Origin: Psychrobacter sp. JCM 18903
GTDB lineage: Bacteria > Pseudomonadota > Gammaproteobacteria > Pseudomonadales > Moraxellaceae
NCBI RefSeq assembly: GCF_000586475.1
Contig: NZ_BAWJ01000001.1
Location: forward strand, 248,001 to 312,000
Direction of reading: 5' to 3'
DNA: 64,000 bases
Below, piece after piece: positions 9,554-20,101 of the stretch. How positions within the stretch are numbered: the stretch's first letter is position 1; every line of letters starts with the position of its first letter. The notes beneath the pieces were generated by a model. It was not told the DNA's origin. It worked only from the letters and a program-made list of their open reading frames with translations, and did no database searches. Position numbers and translations under genes: made by a program.

Positions 9554-10425
9554 TTAACGACGTTTCTGTAAATGCTCAGCATTTGGCAGTACTTGTTTTT
9601 CGCTTAAGTATTTCCAATAGCGCTGCGGCAAGTATTGCTTATGCAAACGTGGGTTTTTACGCTCTTTGATATTGACGTTGGTAAAGTAACCTTGCCAAAA
9701 TTTTTGATAGCGCTGCTCATCCTCGCTATGAATACTGGCAGGATTGCGCAGCACGGTATCATCTAAATCAGTGATGGTTTGCAGGGCAGCGGGGCATTTA
9801 GGCGTACTTTGGCTTTTATCATAATAAATGCCATAGCACGGGATAAATCATAAATAGCCCAGTGTTGGTCTTGGTAGCGCTGACGAAAATGCTCGCCAAT
9901 CAGAGGCAATACATTAAAATCAGGCTCCACTCGCGCAAAATAGATATCGTCAGTAGTATGCTCAAAACGTACAAAGGCTTCCATACGATGTTTCTCACGA
10001 CCGACCGATTTGACAGTTTGCACCAGCTCTAAGACATTGAGATTACCCAAATCCTCCATAATATGGCGGCTAGGGTAGTCAATGGCATATTTGACCACTT
10101 GAAATAAAATCGTACCGATATTATGCTTTTCTGATAAAAATCCCCAAAGAATATTACGCATGCCTGAACGACCTAAGAGCTTATTCAGCTTTATCAGTAC
10201 GCGTTCGGCATTGTCTTCATCGGTAGTAACGCTAGTCGCTTGTGCGATTAATGAAGGTACATAGCAGTCTTGAGCGATTAACTGTAGAGAATCATCGTTT
10301 TGCAATTTATTGCCATAGACATAAAATACCGCACTCAGCCAACCCTCAAAACTTGGCTCATAAAGCACAATGCTGGGTGTTAAGTGATCGACAGTATAGT
10401 CGTGGCTTTGCAGCAGTTTTGACAT
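9554..10425 (-). CDS. DUF4130 / TIGR03915-type putative DNA metabolism protein, frameshifted
   Basis: Member of the family annotated as putative DNA repair or DNA metabolism protein, whose domain is also found fused to UdgX-type uracil-DNA glycosylases. I recognise YEPSFEGWLSAVFYVY near the N terminus and the mid-region EAFVRFEHTTDDIYFARVEP. Family members also have a Y-G-I-Y-Y-D motif, which appears here only after restoring one G near 9836 (CGT-G-GC-TAT reads R-G-Y-G). The repaired protein has about 290 residues. TAGGAG lies five bases before the ATG at 10423-10425. It stands immediately downstream of the radical-SAM gene at 10578-11749, its usual partner. Biochemical function of the pair is not established; a role in repair or base modification is inferred. 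Confidence 0.75.
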
Positions 10426-10577
10426 CTACACTCCTATTTATAATAGTAATTATTGAAACAATGCTAATTACAACAGTGCTATTTAAAACAAAGCCATTTG
10501 CCCATTACGCTGGTCTTTATACTTGGTCTGCGTCTGTGCCAATACATATTGCCGGAAGTTATCACGCGTTAAATGCG

Positions 10578-11749
10578 CTAAATGTTCGTTTTTTCCGGTA
10601 GTTGCGATAAAGTATTTGGCGCGATTGACCGCCGCGCCCATTTTTTGAGATGATAAAGCGTCAACTGATTAAACTTGCGCGCCTTTACTATCTTTTTAGC
10701 CGTCTTAGTACCAATGCCCGGGATACGCACAATCATCTCATAGCTTGCAGTTTGAATATTAACTGGGAAGTGCTCACGGTGTCGGATTGCCCAAGCAAGC
10801 TTTGGGTCGCAGTCTAAGTCTAAAAATGGCGAGTCAGGTTCAACGATTTCATGCGCGCCAAAACCATAAAAACGCATCAGCCAGTCCGCTTGATACAGAC
10901 GGTTTTCACGTATCATTGGCACTGGCGTTCCAATGGCTGGCAGGCGACTGTCGGACAACATCGGCACATAGCCAGAGTAGTAGACACGCTTAAGATCGTA
11001 CTGTTTATAAAAATGACTCGATAGCTGAATCACTTGCAAGTCAGTCTCGTTACTCGCGCCAACAATCATCTGACTGGTTTGACCTGCTGGCACAAATTTT
11101 GGTGCTTTCTTATGGGTTTTCCGGCTCTCTTTGATCGTAATAATTTCAGTTTTAACCGTTTCCATCGGTGCTTTTAATTCATCATGTGATTTTTCTGGGG
11201 CGAGCAGTGCTAGACTGATTTGGTCGGAATCTCGATATTAACGCTTAAGCGGTCAGCATATAATCCCGCTTCTAATAGCAGTTCTTTTGATGCACCCGGA
11301 ATGGTCTTTAAATGGATATAGCCATTAAAGCGTTCACGTGTCCGCAATATCTTAGCGACCTCAACCAGTCGCTCCATCGTATAATCGCCACTTTTAAAGA
11401 TACCTGAGCTCAGAAACAGCCCTTCGATATAGTTACGACGATAAAACTGCATGGTTAAATCAACGACTTCCTCGACGCTAAAAGCAGCGCGTGGGGTGTC
11501 ATTGCTTTTGCGCGACGTACAATAAGCACAGTCGTAAATACAGTGATTGGTTAAGAGGATTTTTAACAAGCTGACGCAGCGACCATCTTCAGTGTAGCTG
11601 TGACAAATACCAGTTGCAGAAGCATCGCCCAGACCACCGCCTTGGTTTTTGCGCGTACCAGCGGAGGATGAGCAAGAAACATCATATTTAGCAGCATCCG
11701 CTAAAATATTGAGCTTGCCTTGTAGTCGTTCATAATTGATGGTGGCCAT
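10578..11749 (-). CDS. Putative DNA modification/repair radical SAM protein (TIGR03916 type), frameshifted
   Basis: Radical-SAM enzyme with the 4Fe-4S cluster motif C-x3-C-x2-C in NHCIYDCAYCTSRKSND (about residues 76-90). A helix-hairpin-helix sits near the C terminus: VRIPGIGTKTAKKIVKARKF, typical of DNA contact. One base is missing near 11217, where TCA-GTC-TAG should read S-S-L; the next frame continues LALLAPEKSHDELKAPMETV and joins the halves into about 390 residues. Upstream, the ATG at 11747-11749 has only a weak ribosome site. It precedes its usual DUF4130 partner by 152 bp. The iron-sulfur and DNA-binding signs are seen directly; the repair or modification role is family annotation, not proven. 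Confidence 0.78.
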
Positions 11750-11868
11750 AAGATTACCAATTCATTTATTGGCTATTATTTTAGCAAATTGACTTGTAAG
11801 TCACTGTAATTATTGAAGAAATATTTATTTCATGCGACAACTATTGTCGTGCTATTTATGAAATTTTT

Positions 11869-12481
11869 TTAATTATGAGAGCAGGGATTAGGCAAGGTTT
11901 GAACCACTTCTTCTGAGAAGTATTCTTTGACAATGAGACCTCCTTTTTTATCAAACTCGACGTTGTACTTGGGGTAAGCTGCAAAAGCGTCAGGGTCATA
12001 GGTTGAAGGAAAATCGATTTCTTTATCTGAAAAAATCGGCTAGCCGTCCATAATTGTTTATCATTATTATATCCAACGCTACACCGACTGTTTAGGTCAA
12101 AGGTGAAATAACGGCCAAAGTATTGCTCCTTGCCGCCACGACCAAATAGTATATTAGTGCCGCACGGACTACCACAGCCGATATAGACATGATAAGTATC
12201 TTTATCGATTTTTTTGAGCGAAGTATGGTTCCAGCCGTAGCTACCCATGTCATCCATAAGCACAGTTTCTATTACTTCGCCATTATTTAACGTTTTGCTT
12301 TTAAGGATATAACCATCATCGCAATATTCATGACCGTCTTTACTCATATAGGCAGTACAAATTTTTGACATATAAAAGCTAGCGTCAAATTCTGGTTCGC
12401 AGCTTCAGCCCAAGATATAGAACTCAAAATACAGCCATAAGTGATAAAAGCCAATGAATAGAGAGGAGTAAATTTATACAT
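11869..12481 (-). CDS. Secreted protein of unknown function, two frameshifts
   Basis: I do not recognise this family. A signal peptide is visible at the start: MYKFTPLYSLAFITYGCILS, then SSISWAEAAN. Restoring one T near 12395 joins it to FDASFYMSKICTAYMSKDG. A second indel near 12035 joins TASR to IFSDKEIDFPSTYDPDAFAA and on to NPCSHN at a stop at 11869-11871. The mature part has paired Cys (CTAYMSKDGHEYC, CGSPCGTN, CS), which suggests disulfides in the periplasm. The repaired length is about 205 residues. No ribosome site is clear before the ATG at 12479-12481, so the start is uncertain. Gene stands alone between the radical-SAM gene and the V/T-rich protein. Confidence 0.5.
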
Positions 12482-12562
12482 GGAAATAATGACCGGATAT
12501 TTGTTTTGAGTTAATAGCACTATAGCAAAAGGTTGGTTGTTAAGGAATAAGGTACACTCATC

Positions 12563-12606
12563 AAAAAGGTCTTGCTGACTAGGAAATTAGCCGGCAAGAC
12601 CTTTTA
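12563..12606 (-). terminator. Intrinsic terminator after V/T-rich protein gene
   Basis: Arms AAAAGGTCTTGC and GCAAGACCTTTT with a 16-base loop; in minus-strand reading the stem is followed by T residues. It lies 60 bp beyond the stop of the gene at 12666. The plus-strand reading also has a short T run, so it may act both ways. Confidence 0.75.
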
Positions 12607-12665
12607 TTAATTTTAAGATTAATTAAATAACAATACTTTCAAATCTAAACTTTAAAATCTAATTT

Positions 12666-13634
12666 TCACTGAACTTTCGCACGTATAACAACCGTTTGCG
12701 GTGCATTAGCAGGAAGGTCAACCAAGTTCCATTTGAGTCCAGAGTAATTTTCCGTGATGACTACAGTATTGCCCACTTGTTGGATAGTCTGATAACTGTC
12801 GCCGCCTGTTGTCGCAAGCGTTGGTAGTGGGCTATTCAATGATACCAATTGCACGCCATTTGGCAGTGACACCATGGCATTGATGTCAGTGATGGGTTGT
12901 GCCGTGGTATTGGTATAAGTGGTGTGGTATTCGATGATGTCGCCAGGTGCGATATGGTTCGCAGGTACAGCCACTTCGCGACCATCTTTGTTTTTTAATA
13001 TTTTCATCACTTTGGTTTGTGCATTCACCACGTCAGGCGTACTAAAGGTCGGGGTCAGTTGCAGAGCATCTAAAGACGTAGATACTATTTGCGTCGTTGC
13101 AGGTTGGTTCGTCACTACGGTTGTCGTTGGTGTATTGATGACTGGCAATTGGGTAGCCGTCGTCACAGGCAATACTTGTGTCACGCTAGTCGTCGGCACG
13201 GCTATGACATCAACTTTGCTTGTTTGATTGGTGACTTGGTTGGTCACGGGTACGCTCGTAACCGTGGTGCTGCGTTGGGTGACGACCGTATTGTTCGCAC
13301 TATTACTGGCGACTTGGCGAACCGTATAGCGTGGAACGTTAGTTACTTGAGTCACAGCATAAGGCATGCCGTCTTGCATAGTGATGCCGTGTGGTGTCGC
13401 TGTAATGGTCGCGGTTTTACCGTCAGAATACTGCTCAATGACGGTAGTGCTACTACCAGCAGAAGAAGTGATGGCAATCTCAGGCGCAGCATGTGCGGTA
13501 GATACCGTCAATAAAGCGCCTGCTAAGATTGTTGGAACAGCAGTGCTTATCACGCTTTTTTTGACGAGGCTGTGCTGGGTAAACGCCTTCTTATTTATAG
13601 TCAGTAACGCTAGCATATCGATGTGTATGGTCAT
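12666..13634 (-). CDS. Exported Val/Thr/Gln-rich protein with C-terminal DUF11-like domain
   Basis: A 322-residue envelope protein of unknown role. I use the ATG at 13632-13634 (MTIHIDML) because AAAGGA stands seven bases upstream. Residues about 20-48 are a signal peptide ending STAHAAP. The centre, about 95-185, is low complexity, with strings of V, T, N, P and Q such as TVTSVPVTNQVTNQT and TPTTTVVTNQPATTQIV, perhaps an extended stalk. The last 120 residues (GDIIEYHTTYTNTTAQPITD, then LPNGVQLVS) match the pattern of DUF11-type repeat domains of surface proteins. The open frame extends 40 codons upstream but that stretch covers leader hairpins and is unlikely to be translated. Domain call is tentative. 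Confidence 0.6.
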   Translation of the reverse strand: MTIHIDMLALLTINKKAFTQHSLVKKSVISTAVPTILAGALLTVSTAHAAPEIAITSSAGSSTTVIEQYSDGKTATITATPHGITMQDGMPYAVTQVTNVPRYTVRQVASNSANNTVVTQRSTTVTSVPVTNQVTNQTSKVDVIAVPTTSVTQVLPVTTATQLPVINTPTTTVVTNQPATTQIVSTSLDALQLTPTFSTPDVVNAQTKVMKILKNKDGREVAVPANHIAPGDIIEYHTTYTNTTAQPITDINAMVSLPNGVQLVSLNSPLPTLATTGGDSYQTIQQVGNTVVITENYSGLKWNLVDLPANAPQTVVIRAKVQ

Positions 13635-13711
13635 AATAGATTCCTTTAAAATAACAGTAAATAAAGCCGCTAATGTAGTAGCAGAAAGCAAAGCGTAAAA
13701 AATAACGCTTA

Positions 13712-13797
13712 GAAAAGAAAAACCCCCGTCAAATGAGCATGTAAACCATGTCAAATAACGAGGGTAAAGATACTAATGATAGCCAACGTTCGCTATC
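13712..13797 (-). promoter_or_regulatory. Structured 5' leader with two hairpins (one terminator-like)
   Basis: In minus-strand reading two stems appear before the gene starting at 13634. The first has arms GATAGC/GCTATC (13775-13797). The second has arms ACCCTCGT and ACGGGGGT (about 13723-13767, one G-T pair) enclosing an inner CATG pair, followed at once by TTTTTCTTTTC. The second looks like an intrinsic terminator placed about 80 bases before the start codon. This could end a transcript from further upstream or act as an attenuator. The rest of the 13755-14104 gap shows no gene. Confidence 0.5.
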
Positions 13798-14104
13798 TCT
13801 CCATCATTATTTTAGTCAGTTGTTAAGCACTGATGTCTAATGCTTATCATGAAACACTTGTAATCAGCACAAGGCTCAGCATCTATACTCGAGCAATTAT
13901 GCGCTAAAACAAACAGACTAAAAAAGCAGCGTTGTGTAACTTCTGCTCTATTCATAATGAGGTTATGTACTACTTTCTACGCTCATTGGCTAAGTAAATT
14001 TCCAGCTGATTCGCGCTAAAGTACTGCTGTCATCAAAAGCTTTTTATTTATCAAAGAATTGCTATCAAAGGCTTTCTATTCAGATATTTCTCAAATAAGA
14101 AAAA

Positions 14105-14581
14105 TTAATCGTAAATCACTTTCATGATTTCGTATTCGACCACGCCTTTTGGCGTTTCAATACGCGCTTCATCGCCTTCAGACTTACCAATCAAACCACG
14201 TGCGATCGGTGAATTGACTGAGATTTTACCCGCTTTAAAGTCTGCTTCGTCATCACCAACGATTTTGTATTGTTTTTCTTCTCCGGTGTCCATGTTTTCG
14301 ATAACGACGCTCACGCCGAATATCACACGACCATCTTTTGGCAATGTTGCAGGATCAATCACTTGCGCGCCGCCAAGTTTGGCTTCGATATCGCGGATAC
14401 GCGCTTCACAAAAACCTTGCTGTTCGCGAGCAGCATGATATTCAGCATTTTCTTTCAAATCGCCATGTTCACGGGCTTCAGCGATAGAAGCAGTGATGCG
14501 TGGACGGTCGATACTTTTTAACTGTTTTAATTCGGCTTCTAGAGCCGCATGTCCTTGCGGAGTCATGGGATAACGTTGCAT
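14105..14581 (-). CDS. greA: Transcription elongation factor GreA
   Basis: Rescues backtracked RNA polymerase by stimulating transcript cleavage. 158 residues, the usual length. The N-terminal coiled coil starts [20 protein letters not shown] and contains [20 protein letters not shown], the acidic tip (D and E of GDLKENAEY) that enters the polymerase channel. The C-terminal FKBP-like domain has [20 protein letters not shown] and [18 protein letters not shown] is seven bases before the ATG. It lies downstream of carB on the same strand but separated by a terminator, so it has its own promoter. A hairpin lies just upstream of the ribosome site. Frame intact. Confidence 0.95.
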   Translation of the reverse strand: MQRYPMTPQGHAALEAELKQLKSIDRPRITASIAEAREHGDLKENAEYHAAREQQGFCEARIRDIEAKLGGAQVIDPATLPKDGRVIFGVSVVIENMDTGEEKQYKIVGDDEADFKAGKISVNSPIARGLIGKSEGDEARIETPKGVVEYEIMKVIYD

Positions 14582-14606
14582 GTTTTTTCCTTAAACCAAT
14601 AACACC

Positions 14607-14644
14607 ACACCATCTCCTACTCTTAGTGAATAGTGAGATGGTGT
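14607..14644 (-). promoter_or_regulatory. Hairpin in greA leader
   Basis: A perfect 10-bp stem, arms ACACCATCTC and GAGATGGTGT, with an 18-base loop, ending about 25 bases before the greA start codon in minus-strand reading. It has no T run, so it is not a simple terminator. It could limit ribosome access or be part of an attenuation device, as leader RNAs are known for greA in E. coli. Confidence 0.45.
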
Positions 14645-14768
14645 CAGTGTTGTTGCAATGAGTATGTGAAGATATAAAAAGAATGAGGTTTAGACTGCGT
14701 AACAACTAAACACGCGCTTATCTGTGAGCATGGATACACTGACAAACAAGGCACTTTAACCTTACGTA

Positions 14769-14806
14769 ATAAAAAGCATAGTCGCAGTTTAGCCACTATG
14801 CTTTTT
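14769..14806 (-). terminator. Intrinsic terminator after carB
   Basis: Arms AAAAAGCATAGT and ACTATGCTTTTT with a 14-base loop. T runs follow on both strands, so it can act both ways; the gene that needs it is carB on the minus strand. The rest of the 14807-14976 gap is A/T-rich and shows nothing else. Confidence 0.85.
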
Positions 14807-14976
14807 AGGTCTATCTTTTTAAAACTTTATTTTTTTAAAGTACTGCTTTTTTAAGCCGTACGTTTTTTTAAAGCCCTATTGTTATATGAAAATCGATAAC
14901 AAGTTTTGCATTCGCTGTTAAACAAGCGTTGCCGTTATGCTTAATCTACTGAAATTATGCTGCTAAGTCAATAGAG

Positions 14977-17900
14977 CTAAGCAATAGTCTTTGCTTGTTC
15001 GTGCAAATCTTGTAGCTTATAGACCTCAAACGGTAGGTCAATGGCATAAGATTTACAAACCGCGTCTGCCGCCCCTAAAGTCGTCACATAAAACACTTTA
15101 CCTTGCAGGGCGCTACGGCGGATAGAGAATGAATCCTCTTGTGCTTGTTTGCCTTCAGTGGTATTGATAATAAGGTCGATTTTACCATTTTTCAAGGCAT
15201 CGACGATGTGCGGGCGACCTTCGGTAACTTTATTGATTTGCTTGCACTCAATACCGGCATCGCTCAATATTTTTTGCGTACCAGTGGTTGATACAATGTT
15301 AAAACCAAAGTCAACAAGCTGGCGAGCGATAGGGGCGATTTGTGCTTTGTCACTATCACGTACTGAGATAAAGACAGTTTTGGTTTCGCCTTCGGTCGGT
15401 AGACTGGCAGACGCTCATTACTACCGATAATGGCTTTATAAAATGCTTCGCCAAAGGTTTTACCAACGCCCATCACTTCGCCCGTTGATTTCATCTCAGC
15501 TCAAGATTGGGTCAACGCCAGGGAACTTCGCAAACGGGAATACCGCTTCTTTGACCGCGAAAAATGCTGGAACGATTTCAGTGGTAAAGCCTTGGTCTTT
15601 CAATGAGGTGCCAGCCATACAGCGCGCCGCGATTTGCGCTAAAGAAGTACCGATACATTTAGAGACAAACGGCACGGTACGGGCAGCACGAGGTTCACTT
15701 CTAAGATATAAATCGTTTCACCTTTTACGGCAAACTGTACGTTCATTAAGCCGACAACACCAAGCTCTTTTGCCATGGCGACCGTTTGCGCGCGCATCAC
15801 ATCGCACAGCTCATCAGACAATGAGTAAGGTGGCAATGAACAGGCTGAGTCACCAGAGTGCACGCCAGCTTGTTCGATATGCTGCATGATACCGCCAATC
15901 ACGACGTCTGTACCGTCGCTAACACAATCGACATCGACTTCGATTGCATCGTCTAAGAAGCGATCTAGTAGGACGGGCGCTTCGTTCGATGCTTGAACCG
16001 CCGTACGCAAGTAGTGTCTTAGCTCATCTTCGTTATAGACGATTTCCATCGCGCGGCCACCAAGGACATATGATGGGCGTACGACTAGTGGATAACCAAC
16101 GTCTTTTGCTTTAACCAAGCCATCTTCTAAGCTGGTCGCTAAGGCATTGGTTGGTTGGACAAGGTTCAATTGCTGAATCATATGCTGGAAGCGTTCGCGG
16201 TCTTCAGCACGGTCAATCGCATCAGGCTAGTACCAATGATTTTTACACCAGCGGCTTCAAGAGAGCGAGCCAGTTTCAATGGCGTTTGACCACCAAACTG
16301 TACAATCACACCATCAGGTTTTCGATACGGACGATTTCTAGTACGTCCTCTAACGTGATTGGCTCAAAGTATAGACGATCAGAGGTGTCATAATCGGTTG
16401 AAACCGTTTCAGGGTTACAGTTGACCATGATGGTCTCGTAGCCGTCTTCGCGCATCGCAAGGGCGGCGTGTACACAGCAATAGTCAAACTCGATACCTTG
16501 ACCGATACGGTTAGGACCGCCACCGATAACCATGATTTTCTTGTTATTCGTTGGGTTGGCTTCACATTCGCTATCGTAGGTTGAGTACATATAGGCGGTA
16601 CTGGTGGCAAATTCTGCGGCACAGGTATCGACGCGCTTATAGACTGGATAGACGTTTAAGTCCCAACGTTTTTTACGTAGTTGCTTTTGTGAGACACCAA
16701 GGAGTTTTGCTAAACGCAAATCTGATAAACCTTTACGTTTAAAGCTGCGTAAGTTCTTCTCAGTTAAACCACCAAAACCCAATGCTTTCACCGTTGCTTC
16801 AGTTTTCACGATATCTTCGATTTGTACCAAGAACCATGGGTCGATTTTGGTTAGGTTAAATACTTCATCGACGCTCATACCGATACGGAAAGCATCCGCA
16901 ATATAATAAATACGTTCAGGCGTTGGAATGGTTAAGCGATTGGTGATTTCGCTACGTGCCTTTTCAATGCTAACTTTCGATAAGTCAATTTGCTCATCAA
17001 AACCATCATTGCCAGTTTCCATACCACGTAATGCTTTTTGCATCGACTCTTGGAAGTTACGACCAATCGCCATGACTTCGCCAACCGATTTCATTTGGGT
17101 TGATAACACACTATCGGCTTGCGGGAATTTTTCAAAGTTAAAACGTGGAATTTTCGTCACAACATAATCAAGCGCCGGCTCAAAGCTGGCTGGCGTTTTG
17201 CCACCTGTAATGTCATTTTGCAATTCATCTAGCGTGTAACCAATTGCCAGTTTTGCCGCGATTTTAGCAATCGGGAAACCAGTGGCTTTTGACGCCAATG
17301 CTGATGAGCGTGACACACGTGGATTCATCTCGATGACGACCATACGACCAGTATCAGGGTTAATACCGAACTGCACGTTTGAGCCGCCTGTTTCAACGCC
17401 GATTTCACGCAGTACTGCCAATGAGGCATTACGCATGATTTGGTATTCTTTGTCGGTCAAAGTCTGTGCTGGTGCGACTGTGATTGAATCGCCAGTGTGC
17501 ACACCCATTGGGTCAAAGTTCTCAATCGCACAGATGATGATACAGTTGTCGTTTTTGTCACGAACCACTTCCATCTCATATTCTTTCCAACCGATTAAAG
17601 ATTCATCGATAAGCAATTGATGGTTTGGTGATAAATCAAAACCGCGCTCGCAAATCTCGATAAATTCATCGCGATTGTATGCGATACCGCCGCCTGAGCC
17701 GCCCATGGTGAACGAGGGACGAATGATACACGGATAGCCCATTTTTTCTTGGGTCGCAAATGCTTCTTCCATGGTCTCAGCGGTTTCAGCGCGCGGGCAT
17801 TCAAGGCCGATACGCTTCATGGCTTTATCAAATAAGTTGCGATCTTCTGCCATCTCGATTGAGTCTTTGGTCGCGCCAATCAATTCGCAGTTATACTTGG

Positions 17901-18225
17901 TCAAGACGCCATGCTTGTCTAATTCTAATGCACAGTTTAGCGCCGTCTGACCACCCATGGTTGGCAAGATTGCGTCAGGGCGTTCTTTGGCAATGATTTG
18001 TTCAACCGTCTGCCATGTGATCGGCTCAATATAAGTCGCGTCCGCCATGGTAGGGTCAGTCATGATAGTTGCAGGGTTTGAGTTGACCAAGATGACGCGG
18101 TAGCCTTCTTCTTTTAGCGCTTTACAGGCCTGTGCACCCGAATAATCAAACTCACATGCTTGACCGATGACGATAGGACCTGCGCCTATGATAAGAATGC
18201 TTTTTATGTCGATACGTTTTGGCAT
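14977..18225 (-). CDS. carB: Carbamoyl-phosphate synthase large subunit, five indels
   Basis: Makes carbamoyl phosphate from bicarbonate, ammonia (delivered by CarA) and two ATP, feeding arginine and pyrimidine synthesis. The first ATP-grasp half is intact ([35 protein letters not shown]). The oligomerisation part has [22 protein letters not shown] sequence. The second half is broken at about 16317, 16228, 15693, 15500 and 15407. Each break is cured by one added base (two C at 15500), giving [50 protein letters not shown] and [18 protein letters not shown], then the MGS-like allosteric domain. The repaired length is about 1084 residues, normal for CarB. Loss of an enzyme at this node without other decay is unlikely, so sequence error is the best reading. 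Confidence 0.93.
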
Positions 18226-18431
18226 AGTTAGGGCTACCTTCGTTAGTATGATATTTTAATTGATTTATATTCGGCTAAAATCGTATTTGAACAGTGCTAT
18301 ATTTTAATAAAGCAACACTTTAATAAAACGATATTTTGCGTGGCTCAGCTTAAACCATCATGCGTGATCTAAGCTGTATAACGAATACTTACTGTGTGCT
18401 AATGACTGATACTTAAAAGCTGATTAACTGC

Positions 18432-19664
18432 TTAAGCTTTAGCCTTTGCCATCATATCTGCAAACTTATCAAACAGTGGCGCGCAGTCATGCGGACCTGG
18501 GCTGGCTTCTGGATGACCTTGGAAGCTAAAGACTGGCTTGTTGGTCAGCTCGATACCTTGGTTGGTGCCGTCAAATAATGAGCGATGGGTAGATTTAACG
18601 TTATCAGGCAGCGTGTCTTCATCAACCGCAAAACCATGGTTCTGACTGGTAATCATAACTGTGCCAGCTGCTAAGTCTTGAACTGGATGGTTGGCGCCGT
18701 GATGACCGGTTTTCATTTTAATGGTGTTTGCGCCGCTAGCTAGACCAATCAGCTGATGACCTAAGCAGATACCAAAGGTTGGCACATCAGTTTTTTCAAT
18801 GATATGACGCACGGCATCGATAGCATAGTCGCAGGCTGCAGGGTCGCCAGGACCGTTTGATAAAAAGATACCATCTGGGTTCATCGCCAGCACATCTGCG
18901 ATAGGCGTTTGTGCAGGAACGACGGTTACATGACAGCCGCGGTCAACCAGCATACGCAGGATATTGGTTTTGCTACCGAAGTCGTAGGCGACGACATTGT
19001 ATTTAGAATCGATGTGAGTGCCGAGTTGCTTAAAGAAGCCGCCAGTACCGCTATCATGGCTGCCAATGGCATCACGGTTAAGTAAGGTATCTGATAAATC
19101 CCACGTACCTGCTGTCCATTCGAACGTCTCTTTAGTACAGCATTCTTTTGCCAAGTCCATGCCTTCGATACCAGCAAACTCTTGTGCCAATTTGATGGCT
19201 TGTTGCTCGTCATCATGGCTAATTGTGTCGCCGTTGGATGCGGTCATAATACAGCCATTTTGTGCGCCTTTATCACGTAGTAGACGAGTCAATTGACGGG
19301 TATCAATCTCAGCGATTGCAACGGTATCGTTACGTGATAAATAGTCGCTTAATGATTCTGAGTTACGGAAGTTTGAGGTAACCATCGTTGCATCACGGAT
19401 GATAAGACCGTCGGCCCATACTTGATGACCATTGCCAGACTCAGTGTCCTCGCTATTGGTACCAGTATTGCCGATGTGCGGATAGGTTAGGGTGACCAGC
19501 TGGCGCGCATAACTTGGGTCGGTTAGGATTTCTTGGTACCCTGTCATGGCTGTATTAAACACCACCTCACCGACACGATGACCGAGACTGCCGATACTCA
19601 CACCGCGAAAAATCGTACCGTCTGCTAATGCCAAAATTGCTTGTATTTCTGCCGATGAATTCAA
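18432..19664 (-). CDS. carA: Carbamoyl-phosphate synthase small subunit
   Basis: Glutaminase subunit that supplies ammonia to CarB. The N-terminal domain ([35 protein letters not shown]) is followed by the class I amidotransferase domain with nucleophile Cys in [15 protein letters not shown] (about residue 290) and the His-Glu pair in [13 protein letters not shown] (about 380-390). 410 residues. The start is a TTG at 19662-19664, seven bases after a strong GGAGG; no ATG start fits as well. carB follows after 206 bp, so the two likely share a transcript. Frame intact. Expected regulation by arginine or pyrimidines cannot be read from the upstream region. Confidence 0.95.
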   Translation of the reverse strand: MNSSAEIQAILALADGTIFRGVSIGSLGHRVGEVVFNTAMTGYQEILTDPSYARQLVTLTYPHIGNTGTNSEDTESGNGHQVWADGLIIRDATMVTSNFRNSESLSDYLSRNDTVAIAEIDTRQLTRLLRDKGAQNGCIMTASNGDTISHDDEQQAIKLAQEFAGIEGMDLAKECCTKETFEWTAGTWDLSDTLLNRDAIGSHDSGTGGFFKQLGTHIDSKYNVVAYDFGSKTNILRMLVDRGCHVTVVPAQTPIADVLAMNPDGIFLSNGPGDPAACDYAIDAVRHIIEKTDVPTFGICLGHQLIGLASGANTIKMKTGHHGANHPVQDLAAGTVMITSQNHGFAVDEDTLPDNVKSTHRSLFDGTNQGIELTNKPVFSFQGHPEASPGPHDCAPLFDKFADMMAKAKA

Positions 19665-20101
19665 GGGTTGCCTCCGCTGTTATTAGTGAGTGCCATGATT
19701 TTCATGATGAAATTTTGGATTGAACGCGGCTTTTTGTATCGCAAAAATTGCTATTAATGGATACTAAAAAACACCTAAACCCAAAATTTTTCCACAAAAA
19801 AGCGAGAAGACATTATTGATGGAAACTACAAAACCCACTAGATAGTGAATAGGTAACTTGCATCATGTCCGCTCGCTTAGGCACAGATTTTGCGCATTAT
19901 ATACAATCTGCCCGCAGATAGCCAGCCGATTTTTAGATTGAAAAGTATGGCTTTAACTATTAGCCGTTAATAGCGCTGGATTTTCCCTTTTGGCTTTGCC
20001 ACAATGGACAGCAAATCGAGATATCTGGTCTTTATGATTCGCTTTCATGACTAATTTTCATGACTGACCTATTTCATTACTATATATAACAAGGAGCCGT
20101 T
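19665..20101. promoter_or_regulatory. Divergent carA / gamma carbonic anhydrase intergenic region
   Basis: A 437-bp gap without a gene between divergent carA and the carbonic anhydrase gene. On the minus strand TATAAT occurs at 19896-19901, preceded by TTGTA, a possible -10 for carA, but the -35 match is poor. I see no recognisable arginine or pyrimidine operator and no riboswitch-like fold. Confidence 0.35.

Noticed and set aside
13635..13754. 40-codon upstream extension of the V/T-rich protein
   Set aside because: It overlaps the leader hairpins, lacks a ribosome site and would place a second hydrophobic segment before the signal peptide.
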